This document shows positions 1 through 5,187 of a DNA stretch of 11,075 nucleotides, in pieces; within the stretch, counting starts at the first letter, position 1; each line of letters starts with the position of its first letter. The DNA is taken from the NCBI GenBank assembly GCA_007126835.1, contig SLAO01000038.1, positions 1-11,075 on the forward strand, read 5' to 3'. Both the position numbers and the translations under genes were made by a program. The notes under the pieces are model-generated. The model worked only from the letters and a program-made list of their open reading frames with translations. It ran no database searches and was not told the DNA's origin. The stretch comes from Nitriliruptorales bacterium (GTDB taxonomy: Bacteria; Actinomycetota; Nitriliruptoria; Euzebyales; Egibacteraceae).

Positions 1-28
1 ACATCTGCACGACCGCTCGTGCAGATGT
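1..28. repeat. Perfect 12-bp inverted repeat with 4-nt loop
   Basis: ACATCTGCACGA at 1-12 and its exact reverse complement TCGTGCAGATGT at 17-28 flank the loop CCGC. Such a long, perfect and tightly looped hairpin is very unlikely by chance and it is less GC-rich than its surroundings. It could be a factor-independent terminator of an off-window plus-strand gene (actinobacterial terminators often lack a U-tract, and none follows here), a hairpin in an intergenic repeat, or an operator. The window starts at its first base, so the stem may extend further left. Confidence 0.85.
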
Positions 29-239
29 ACCAGTCGTGGGCGATTCGCACCGAATGTCCGGTCGCCCGCACCCGGCAGCAAGCGCGCCCGGCCCCCCACT
101 GCCCGCACCCGCCAAATCGCGCCCGACCACCACGCCCGACTTCGACGGGTTTGTTTGATTTAGGCTGCCCGCTCGGCCACCCGGGGGCGCGGCCAACCGA
201 GACACCCGGACCGGGCTCGGCCCAGGAGCCCACCCACCA
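29..239. other. Intergenic, no gene seen
   Basis: Together with the flanking hairpins this makes a stretch of about 300 bp with no supported gene. An open frame crosses it on the plus strand, but its translation is a Pro/Arg/Thr-rich low-complexity peptide without a ribosome binding site, as expected of unconstrained GC-rich DNA. Minor structure seen: ATTCG-CAC-CGAAT at 43-55, and CCCG/CGGG at 135-149 followed by an unusually T-rich run, TTTGTTTGATTT, at 150-161. The last could be a weak rho-independent terminator for a plus-strand gene off the left edge. Confidence 0.6.
135..161 (+). terminator. Possible rho-independent terminator
   Basis: A short CCCG (135-138) / CGGG (146-149) stem is followed directly by TTTGTTTGATTT, the only T-rich run in this GC-rich intergenic stretch. 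The stem is only 4 bp with a 7-nt loop, so it is weak. It would serve a plus-strand gene to the left of the window, which I cannot see. Confidence 0.3.
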
Positions 240-312
240 GCTCGGCTCAGCAGCCCACGGCCGAGCCCCCCGCTAGGCCCAGCAGCCCACGGCCGAGCCC
301 CCCGCTAGGCCC
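219..312. repeat. Short tandem repeats, including a perfect 32-bp duplication
   Basis: The 32-bp segment at 249-280 is repeated without a mismatch at 281-312. A 15-bp core, GGCYCAGSAGCCCAC, occurs three times: 219-233, 244-258 and 276-290. The last perfect copy contains the TAG stop codon of the PIG-L gene (305-307 on the minus strand), so the duplication starts in the last codons of that gene and the extra copy lies in its 3' flank. The exact identity suggests a recent replication-slippage duplication. Confidence 0.9.
240..266 (-). terminator. Candidate hairpin terminator of the PIG-L gene
   Basis: GCTCGGC (240-246) and GCCGAGC (260-266) form a perfect 7-bp stem with a 13-nt loop, about 38 nt beyond the PIG-L stop codon in the direction of transcription. 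There is no U-tract, so it would be an I-shaped, actinobacterial-style terminator or simply repeat-derived structure, since it lies inside the local tandem repeats. Confidence 0.35.
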
Positions 313-1033
313 CGAACACCTCGACGGGCAGGGCGGCCTCGCAGCCGATCCGAGCGCCGGCGCCGCCGAGGAACCAGCGCACGATCTCCGGATCGGCCAT
401 GGGGTGGTCGCCGAGCGCCTCGAGGTAGGCCCGATGCTCGGCCAGGGAAGCGATCCCGAGATCGACGGTGTCGCTCACGTCGATCGCGTGACGCGCCTGG
501 GGTGAACTGGTAACGAGGATGCGCCGGGCCTTGTGCGCCGGGCCGCCGACGCCGGGGAAGATCCAGCGGTTGCCGGCGTCAGCGACGGCGTCGAGCACCG
601 CCGCGCCGCACACGCGGTGGTCGGCGGAGTTCAGCGCGTCAGGCGGACCCCACGTCTCGCGATGGTTGACCGTCACCACGGTGTCGGGCCGGTGGCGGCG
701 GATTGCAGCGGCGAGATCGCGGCGCAGGTCGGGGCCGTAGGTGAGGATCCCGTCGGTGTGGTCGAGGAACTCGACGATCTCGACGCCGACGACGGCTGCG
801 CTGCGGCGCTGCTCCTGCACGCGCACCGGGCCACACTCGTCGGGCGGCAGACTGTCGATGCCCGCCTCACCCCGGGTGGCGAGGACGTAGACGACCTCGT
901 GGCCGTCTCGCGTCCAGTGGGCGACCGCAGCGGCGGCCCCGTACTCCAGGTCATCGGGGTGGGCGGCGATCGCGAGCACGCGACCGACGTCCTCCTCGAA
1001 GCGCTCCAGGTCCCGCTCGTGTTCGTTCGCCAT
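305..1033 (-). CDS. PIG-L/LmbE family zinc-dependent deacetylase
   Basis: 242-aa protein of the LmbE/PIG-L superfamily, which hydrolyses N-acetyl groups from sugar-linked or similar substrates in the cytoplasm; mycothiol enzymes MshB and Mca belong here. Visible marks are the zinc motif AHPDDLE (His25 and Asp28 as ligands, Asp27 as likely catalytic base), the TRGEAG loop at 53-58, the RVQEQRRSAAVVGV helix at 71-84 leading to FLDHTDG, and the second ligand region NSADHR with His139. Length is normal for the family. I chose the ATG at 1033 because GGAAGGA lies 8 nt upstream; an in-frame ATG 54 bp further upstream lacks such a site and would add a basic tail. It is the last of the minus-strand genes, 111 bp after the BASS carrier. 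The substrate is not deducible; the neighbours do not point to mycothiol synthesis specifically. Confidence 0.9.
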   Translation of the reverse strand: MANEHERDLERFEEDVGRVLAIAAHPDDLEYGAAAAVAHWTRDGHEVVYVLATRGEAGIDSLPPDECGPVRVQEQRRSAAVVGVEIVEFLDHTDGILTYGPDLRRDLAAAIRRHRPDTVVTVNHRETWGPPDALNSADHRVCGAAVLDAVADAGNRWIFPGVGGPAHKARRILVTSSPQARHAIDVSDTVDLGIASLAEHRAYLEALGDHPMADPEIVRWFLGGAGARIGCEAALPVEVFGA

Positions 1034-1041
1034 GACGCTTG

Positions 1042-1048
1042 TCCTTCC
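1042..1048 (-). promoter_or_regulatory. Ribosome binding site deciding the PIG-L start
   Basis: GGAAGGA on the minus strand with an 8-nt spacer to the ATG at 1033. It favours this start over the in-frame ATG at 1087. Confidence 0.7.
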
Positions 1049-1066
1049 ACCCGACGTCAGCAGGAG

Positions 1067-1078
1067 CGTAGGACTACG
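1067..1078. promoter_or_regulatory. Dyad CGTAG-GA-CTACG, candidate operator
   Basis: Perfect 5-bp dyad with a 2-bp centre, 34-45 bp upstream of the PIG-L start codon, where an operator or promoter element would be expected. Its core GTAGnnCTAC is also the core of the palindrome at 5111-5128 between the divergent MFS and HD-GYP/LuxR genes. Two matches in non-coding DNA suggest, but do not prove, a common regulator. Confidence 0.4.
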
Positions 1079-1085
1079 GCGCGGC

Positions 1086-1131
1086 AAGCGCCGACGGCAC
1101 AGCCGGCGCCGGCGGCACCCCGAAACTCGGG
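1086..1131 (-). terminator. Dyad-rich 3' flank of the BASS gene
   Basis: Beyond the BASS stop codon (1145-1147), the hairpin CCCGA-AAC-TCGGG (1119-1131) comes first, followed by the 12-bp palindrome GCCGGCGCCGGC (1102-1113). Neither is followed by a U-tract. They could terminate or attenuate transcription before the PIG-L gene, which would explain the wider 111-bp gap here. Confidence 0.3.
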
Positions 1132-1144
1132 ATGTCGGCGGGCG

Positions 1145-2062
1145 TCACCGCTTCCGGACCACGCCGGCGACCAACGGCGAGGTGATCATCTGCACCACGG
1201 CGTAGACCGCCGCGGGCAGGGCCACCTCGGTCGGCAGCCCTGAGGTGGCCACCACGAACGCGGCGATGGAGAACTCCTTCTTGCTGACGGTGAACAGCAT
1301 CGCCACCCGGTCCTCGCGTGCGGGCAGCAGCGGCCCGGCCAGCAGCGCGAACGCGTACCCGAGCCCGTTCAGCGCCAGCGCGGCCGCCGTGACGAGCAGC
1401 ATCTGCCCGGGGGCGCTGAGGATCGCCTCGGCGTTGGGGCCCACGACCGCGAGCAGCAACAGCAGGTAGGACAGCGACGAGCCAGCCGACAGGACGGGCT
1501 CGAGCGGCTCGACCCTCCGGGGGAAGCTGGTCCGCAGCCCAACGCCGACCAGGGTCGGCACCAGCACCGTCAGAGCCAGCTCGGCGACCAGCGCTACGAC
1601 CGGCACGTCGAGCTCGACGCCGGTCAGCGACAGGAACAGCACGGGCACGAGCAGCGGCGCCAGCGCGGTGTTGACGGCGTTGAGCACCGTGGCCAACGCC
1701 ACGTTGCCGCGGGCGATCCACACCAGCAGGGGTGAGGACACGTCGGTGGGCAGCACCCCCACCAGCGTCACGCCGAGCCCGAGCGCCGAGTGGCCGAAGA
1801 TCAACCGGGCCAGCACGAAGCCGGCCGCGCTCATCGGGCCGTACACCAGACCTGTGGCCAGGGCCTGCACACCCGGCCTTCTCAAGACCGCCCGCAGTGC
1901 AGCCATGTCGAACGTCAACGCCACGCACAGCATCAGCAGGGCGAGCAGCGGCGTGATCGCGCCGCTGAGCACCTGACCCGCGCCGGGGGCGGCCAGGCCG
2001 ACCGCGGTCGTGACCAGCACCAGGGGCAGGAGGTTGCGCTCGATCACCCGGAGCCGGTGCAT
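1145..2062 (-). CDS. Bile acid:sodium symporter (BASS/SBF) family transporter
   Basis: 305-aa integral membrane protein with about ten hydrophobic segments and short loops, the length and layout of the SBF family, whose members carry organic anions across the inner membrane. The fourth segment, ending in TDVSSPLLVWIARGNVALA, matches the family's crossed-helix region (compare the LARGNVALS of bacterial ASBT homologues). In the ninth segment the usual EVGMQNSGLA-type sodium-site motif is instead TVSKKEFSIA, so the Glu/Gln that normally ligate sodium seem to be replaced by Thr and Lys; coupling may differ. The start at 2062 has AGAAGG 5 nt upstream; an ATG at 2098 would add 12 residues but has a poorer site. 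The gene follows the flavoprotein gene (stop at 2138) by 75 bp, so co-transcription is likely. Substrate unknown. Confidence 0.85.
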   Translation of the reverse strand: MHRLRVIERNLLPLVLVTTAVGLAAPGAGQVLSGAITPLLALLMLCVALTFDMAALRAVLRRPGVQALATGLVYGPMSAAGFVLARLIFGHSALGLGVTLVGVLPTDVSSPLLVWIARGNVALATVLNAVNTALAPLLVPVLFLSLTGVELDVPVVALVAELALTVLVPTLVGVGLRTSFPRRVEPLEPVLSAGSSLSYLLLLLAVVGPNAEAILSAPGQMLLVTAAALALNGLGYAFALLAGPLLPAREDRVAMLFTVSKKEFSIAAFVVATSGLPTEVALPAAVYAVVQMITSPLVAGVVRKR

Positions 2063-2067
2063 CCGCA

Positions 2068-2073
2068 CCTTCT
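2068..2073 (-). promoter_or_regulatory. Ribosome binding site deciding the BASS start
   Basis: AGAAGG with a 5-nt spacer to the ATG at 2062, supporting this start rather than the ATG at 2098. Confidence 0.6.
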
Positions 2074-2137
2074 GGTTGTGTGCGCGTGGGGCGGCCATGC
2101 TCGCATGAGCTCGGCGTCGGCTCCGCGACAGGTGCGA

Positions 2138-3607
2138 TCATTCGTGGTCGACCCGTGGGGGGATGTTCTGGTTGAGCCGGAACAGGTTGGTCGGGTCGTA
2201 CACGGCCTTGATGGCTGCCAGCCGCTCCCAGGTCGGGTCGGGGTACGCCTGCCGTACGCGCGCTTCGCCCTCGTCGGCGAGGAAGCCGGCGTACGCGCCG
2301 CTGTCGGACTGGCGCAGCGCCGTCCCGAAGTCGGCGACCCACGCCTGGCGGTCGGCGCGTTCGTCCGGTGTGTCGTAGAACGCGGCGACGTTCGTCATGA
2401 TCCGGCTCGCCCGGTGCGCGAACGCGGTCGCATCGATCGGCACACGGGCCATCGCACCGCCAAGGACCCGTAGCTGCGCCGCGCGCATCGGGGCATCGGC
2501 GTTCTCGAGGTAGGCGAAGATCGTCTCGGCGGCGCCTTCGTCGACGGCGTCCATGAACATCGTGTGCGCCACCGCAGTCGGGTGGTACTCCTCATCGTCG
2601 TCGTCGCCCCCGAGGTCCTCGCCTCCGACCCGGTAGAGGTCGGGCAGGCGCATCGGTCTGACCGTGTCGACGATCGGGGGAGCCAGGGCACGGAACGGCG
2701 CCACTGCCGCCTCGCCGCTGGCGGCGGCCCCAGCACTAGCAGCGGACCCGGCAACGGTAGACCCGGCGTCAGGGGCAGACCCGGCGTAGGCGAGCAACGC
2801 CACCAGCACGAGGCGACCATGGTGTTCTTCCGGCACGAGCGGGGCCGGAGGCGCCGGCATCACGGCAACGATGGCCGACAGCTCCTCCGGCGCATCTTCG
2901 GCCAGGGCCATGCACCGCACCAGCAGCTCGGGGCTTGCGGGCAGGATCAGCATGCCCCCGACGACTTCACCGATGGGATGCAGACGGAACCGCAGCCGTG
3001 TGGCGACCCCGAAGTTGCCGCCGCCGCCGCGCAACGCCCAGAACAGATCCGGGTGTGACGTCTCGTCGGTCTGGAGGATGCGTCCGTCGGCGGTGACGAC
3101 CTCCGCCGCCAGCAGGTTGTCGATGGTCAGGCCGTGCTTGCGCACCAGGAAGCCGATCCCACCGCTCAAAGTGATGCCGCCGATGCCCACCGAGCCGGTG
3201 TCACCGAAGCCGGTGGCCAGCCCTCGCGCCGCGGTCGCGGCCGTGTAGTCAGCTGCCGTCAAGCCGGTCTCGGCCCAAGCCGTGCGGTTGTCGGCATCGA
3301 TCTCGAGCCGGGTCAGATCCCGCAAGTCGAGCACGAGCCCACCCTCAGGAGCGCTGTGACCTGCGAGGCTGTGGCCGCCGCTGCGCACCGCGAGCACGTG
3401 GTCGCCGTCGCGCGCAAACGAGACGACCCGAGCGACATCGTCCGCGTCGGTCGGCCGGACGATGACTGCGGGGCGGTGGTCGAAGCCGCCGTAGAACACC
3501 GCGCGGGCGTCCTCGTATCCAGGGTCGGTTGGCGCCAGCACGCGCCCCCGCACCTGGGCGCGCAGCCCCTCGGTCGGGATGCTGGGGTGTGGTGGTGCAA
3601 CGGTCAC
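2138..3607 (-). CDS. FAD-binding oxidoreductase, PCMH domain with BBE C-terminus
   Basis: 489-aa berberine-bridge-enzyme-like flavoprotein. The PCMH FAD domain covers roughly residues 45-215: RSGGHSLAGHS holds His79, the residue that carries covalent FAD in this family, then FGDTGSVGIGGITLSGGIG, VRKHGLTIDNLLAAEVVTADG and LFWALRGGGGNFGV. The BBE tail is YDPTNLFRLNQNIPP near the end. The Cys that makes the second flavin bond in bicovalent members is absent (GDTGSVG), so attachment is probably single. Such enzymes oxidise sugars, alcohols or polyketide-like compounds with oxygen. Two oddities are an Ala/Gly/Ser-rich insert at about 275-302 and an acidic run GGDDDDEEY at 333-341. The GTG start at 3607 has GGAG 7 nt upstream; an in-frame ATG at 3688 coincides with a good -35 box and is rejected. 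No signal peptide is evident. The gene is followed closely by the BASS carrier. Confidence 0.9.
   Translation of the reverse strand: MTVAPPHPSIPTEGLRAQVRGRVLAPTDPGYEDARAVFYGGFDHRPAVIVRPTDADDVARVVSFARDGDHVLAVRSGGHSLAGHSAPEGGLVLDLRDLTRLEIDADNRTAWAETGLTAADYTAATAARGLATGFGDTGSVGIGGITLSGGIGFLVRKHGLTIDNLLAAEVVTADGRILQTDETSHPDLFWALRGGGGNFGVATRLRFRLHPIGEVVGGMLILPASPELLVRCMALAEDAPEELSAIVAVMPAPPAPLVPEEHHGRLVLVALLAYAGSAPDAGSTVAGSAASAGAAASGEAAVAPFRALAPPIVDTVRPMRLPDLYRVGGEDLGGDDDDEEYHPTAVAHTMFMDAVDEGAAETIFAYLENADAPMRAAQLRVLGGAMARVPIDATAFAHRASRIMTNVAAFYDTPDERADRQAWVADFGTALRQSDSGAYAGFLADEGEARVRQAYPDPTWERLAAIKAVYDPTNLFRLNQNIPPRVDHE
2745..2785. repeat. In-frame short repeat inside the flavoprotein gene
   Basis: GACCCGGC recurs at 2745-2752, 2760-2767 and 2778-2785, at spacings of 15 and 18 bp, all multiples of three. 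The repeats encode the Ala/Gly/Ser-rich stretch AGSAPDAGSTVAGSAAS of the oxidoreductase. It looks like a slippage-expanded, probably surface-exposed loop in the substrate-binding domain. Confidence 0.6.
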
Positions 3608-3614
3608 GGCCTGA

Positions 3615-3618
3615 CTCC
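3615..3618 (-). promoter_or_regulatory. Ribosome binding site deciding the flavoprotein GTG start
   Basis: GGAG on the minus strand with a 7-nt spacer to the GTG at 3607. No comparable site precedes the longer ATG at 3688. Confidence 0.6.
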
Positions 3619-3659
3619 GTTCTGCCTCGGGCGACCAGTCGGATCGTCGACGTCGTGGC

Positions 3660-3688
3660 AGTAGACCGGGGCAGGCTGCGAATGTCAT
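3660..3688 (-). promoter_or_regulatory. Sigma-70-like promoter of the flavoprotein gene
   Basis: On the minus strand, ATGACA (3688-3683; five of six to TTGACA), a spacer of exactly 17 bp, and TCTACT (3665-3660; four of six to TATAAT). Transcription would start near 3653, leaving a leader of about 46 nt with the ribosome site before the GTG at 3607. It implies that the flavoprotein, BASS and perhaps PIG-L genes form a unit separate from the MFS gene. Confidence 0.45.
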
Positions 3689-3710
3689 CGGTCACCGGGC
3701 CGACGCCAAG

Positions 3711-3735
3711 CTCCGACTTTGGGCCCAGGTCGGAG
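3711..3735. promoter_or_regulatory. Nested inverted repeat upstream of the flavoprotein promoter
   Basis: CTCCGAC (3711-3717) and GTCGGAG (3729-3735) form a perfect 7-bp dyad around the 8-bp palindrome TGGGCCCA (3720-3727). It ends 23 bp upstream of the proposed -35 box, a usual place for an activator or repressor site; it could alternatively be a terminator for the MFS gene, 130 bp beyond its stop. The 10-bp palindrome CCACCGGTGG follows at 3750-3759. Confidence 0.5.
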
Positions 3736-3772
3736 GCCGCCGTCGGCAACCACCGGTGGCGGCGCGCGCGGT

Positions 3773-3887
3773 CGAGACCAGAACCGCCCCGACCGTGTGG
3801 CGCTCAGCCGAGACCCGAACCGCCCCCACCGTCGCGCGGTGCGCAGCCGAACTCCGAACGAGCCCTACCGATCGCGGGGTGCGCGTC
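3773..3887. repeat. Three degenerate tandem repeats of 36-40 bp across the MFS stop codon
   Basis: Copies lie at 3773-3808, 3809-3847 and 3848-3887. The first 22 bases of copies 1 and 2 differ at only two positions (both begin CGAGACC and contain GAACCGCCCC and ACCGT); copies 2 and 3 share CCGAAC, ACCG, and GGTGCGC at matching positions. Copy 3 includes the TAG stop codon of the MFS gene (3865-3867), so the non-coding copies appear to be derived from the gene's 3' end. The situation resembles the duplication at the end of the PIG-L gene, but is older. Confidence 0.7.
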
Positions 3888-5052
3888 CGAGCCGGGTGAC
3901 CACCACGAGCACGAGCCCCGCCACGGCCACGATCGCGCTGGCGAGGAACGTGCCCGACCTCCCGAACGAGGCGGCGACGAACCCCAGGCTGATCGGCCCG
4001 ACACCGAGCGCGAGGTCCAGAAACGCTGAGGTGGTGCCGATCACCGCGCCCCGCTCGGACTCGGTGGCACGCTCGATCGCGAGCGCGAAGACCGAGGGGG
4101 TGAGCAGACCGACGCCGGCGCCCAGGATGACCGCGCCGAGCAGGAGCCCGACCGGCGCGTGCCAGCCGCCCGCGGTCGCCAGACCCAGCGCCGACAGCAG
4201 CAGCGCCAGACGGGTCGCGCGCGCCGCGCCGAGCCTGTCGGGCAGGCGGGCGCCGACGCTGCGGATCAGCACGACGACGCCGGCGAACGTCAGCAGCACC
4301 AGGCGGGAACCGCTCATCCCCAGGTCCAGGGCATACAGCGGGACGAACGTCAAGAACCCTGCCATGCCCAGGATGCTCGCCAGGAGCACCAGGCCGGGAA
4401 GCAGCCCAGCCGGGTGCACCAGGCGCTGCCGTGCGGGTGCCGGCATGGTGGCCGGTCGCGTCTCGGGCACGCGCAGCACGAGCCCGAGGGCGACGAGTCC
4501 GGCGGTCGCGGCGAGCAGCCACGCCGTCGTGAAGCCGAAGCGGTCGATCGCGAACTCGCCGAGCATCGGCCCGACGCCGATACCCACGTACAGCGAGAGC
4601 GAGGCCAGGCTCATGGCCTCCCCGCGCCGCTCAGGCGGGGCGAGGTCGGTGAACGTGGTGACCATGCCGACGAAGAAGCACGCCTCGCCGGCGCCGGTCA
4701 GCAGGCGCAGCGCGGCGAGCGTCGTCGGGTCGGACACGGTGGTGTAGCCAAGGACCGAGACGGCGAACAGACCGGCGCCGATGAGCAGCAGCGGCTTGCG
4801 TCCACGCCGGTCACCCACTCCGCCCACCCAGGGACGCAGGAAGAACGCCGACACGCTGAAGGCCCCGACGGCGACACCCACCGCGACGTTGCCGGCGCCG
4901 AGCGGCCCGGCAACGAAGCGCGGTACCGCCGCGATCAGGATCCCGTCGCCGGTGAAGTACGCCAGCGCAGCCAGCGCCACGGCGACGAACTGCGGGGTGA
5001 GGAGGGAGGGCGCGGCCTCGTCGGTCCGCCGGCTCCGCAGGGTCTGGATCAT
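3865..5052 (-). CDS. Major facilitator superfamily transporter, DHA1-like exporter
   Basis: 395-aa, 12-helix MFS protein, probably a proton-coupled drug or metabolite exporter in the inner membrane. Motif A, GGVGDRRGRKPLLLIG, sits at 77-92 between helices 2 and 3; RLLTGAGEACFFVG in helix 4 resembles the motif B region, and APPERRGEAM is the second conserved cytoplasmic loop. A charged central loop, around PETRPATMPAPARQR, separates the two six-helix halves. The start at 5052 is secure: AAGGAGG stands 6 nt upstream, and translating the longer open frame would add a non-hydrophobic 84-residue tail overlapping the divergent gene. The gene is divergent from the HD-GYP/LuxR gene, 135 bp apart, an arrangement often seen for a transporter and its regulator. 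Substrate unknown. Confidence 0.88.
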   Translation of the reverse strand: MIQTLRSRRTDEAAPSLLTPQFVAVALAALAYFTGDGILIAAVPRFVAGPLGAGNVAVGVAVGAFSVSAFFLRPWVGGVGDRRGRKPLLLIGAGLFAVSVLGYTTVSDPTTLAALRLLTGAGEACFFVGMVTTFTDLAPPERRGEAMSLASLSLYVGIGVGPMLGEFAIDRFGFTTAWLLAATAGLVALGLVLRVPETRPATMPAPARQRLVHPAGLLPGLVLLASILGMAGFLTFVPLYALDLGMSGSRLVLLTFAGVVVLIRSVGARLPDRLGAARATRLALLLSALGLATAGGWHAPVGLLLGAVILGAGVGLLTPSVFALAIERATESERGAVIGTTSAFLDLALGVGPISLGFVAASFGRSGTFLASAIVAVAGLVLVVVTRLGRAPRDR

Positions 5053-5058
5053 CGTCGG

Positions 5059-5065
5059 CCTCCTT
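5059..5065 (-). promoter_or_regulatory. Strong ribosome binding site deciding the MFS start
   Basis: AAGGAGG, fully complementary to the 16S rRNA tail, with a 6-nt spacer to the ATG at 5052. Confidence 0.8.
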
Positions 5066-5110
5066 GACTCGCAACGTGATCGCAGCGTGGCGGCCGACCG
5101 CCGACGAAAC

Positions 5111-5128
5111 ATGAGTAGGGCTACCCAT
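5111..5128. promoter_or_regulatory. 18-bp near-palindrome between divergent genes, candidate operator
   Basis: ATGAGTAGGGCTACCCAT: of nine symmetric base pairs seven match, with a perfect GTAG/CTAC core. It is almost exactly midway in the 135-bp region, 59 bp from the MFS start and 59 bp from the HD-GYP/LuxR start, so one bound protein could act on both. LuxR/NarL-type domains bind dyads of this size, so the divergent gene's own product is the obvious candidate, an inference from position only. The core recurs at 1068-1077. Confidence 0.5.
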
Positions 5129-5187
5129 TTGCACCTGTGCGCGGCGACGCCGACGTGCCATGCTGACCACACGCGAGGGGGGACCCG

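Noticed and set aside
305..1033. Naming the PIG-L gene mshB or mca
   Set aside because: The zinc motif is shared by the whole superfamily; neighbours and specificity residues do not identify a mycothiol enzyme.
1074..2342. A 422-codon minus-strand frame overlapping the BASS and flavoprotein genes
   Set aside because: Arg/Gly/Ala-rich translation with no motif; it is a frame shadow of two well-supported genes.
3692..4522. A 276-codon minus-strand frame covering the end of the MFS gene
   Set aside because: Overlaps the real reading frame, has an Arg-rich composition and no ribosome site; its C-terminal peptide repeat merely translates the DNA repeats at 3773-3887.
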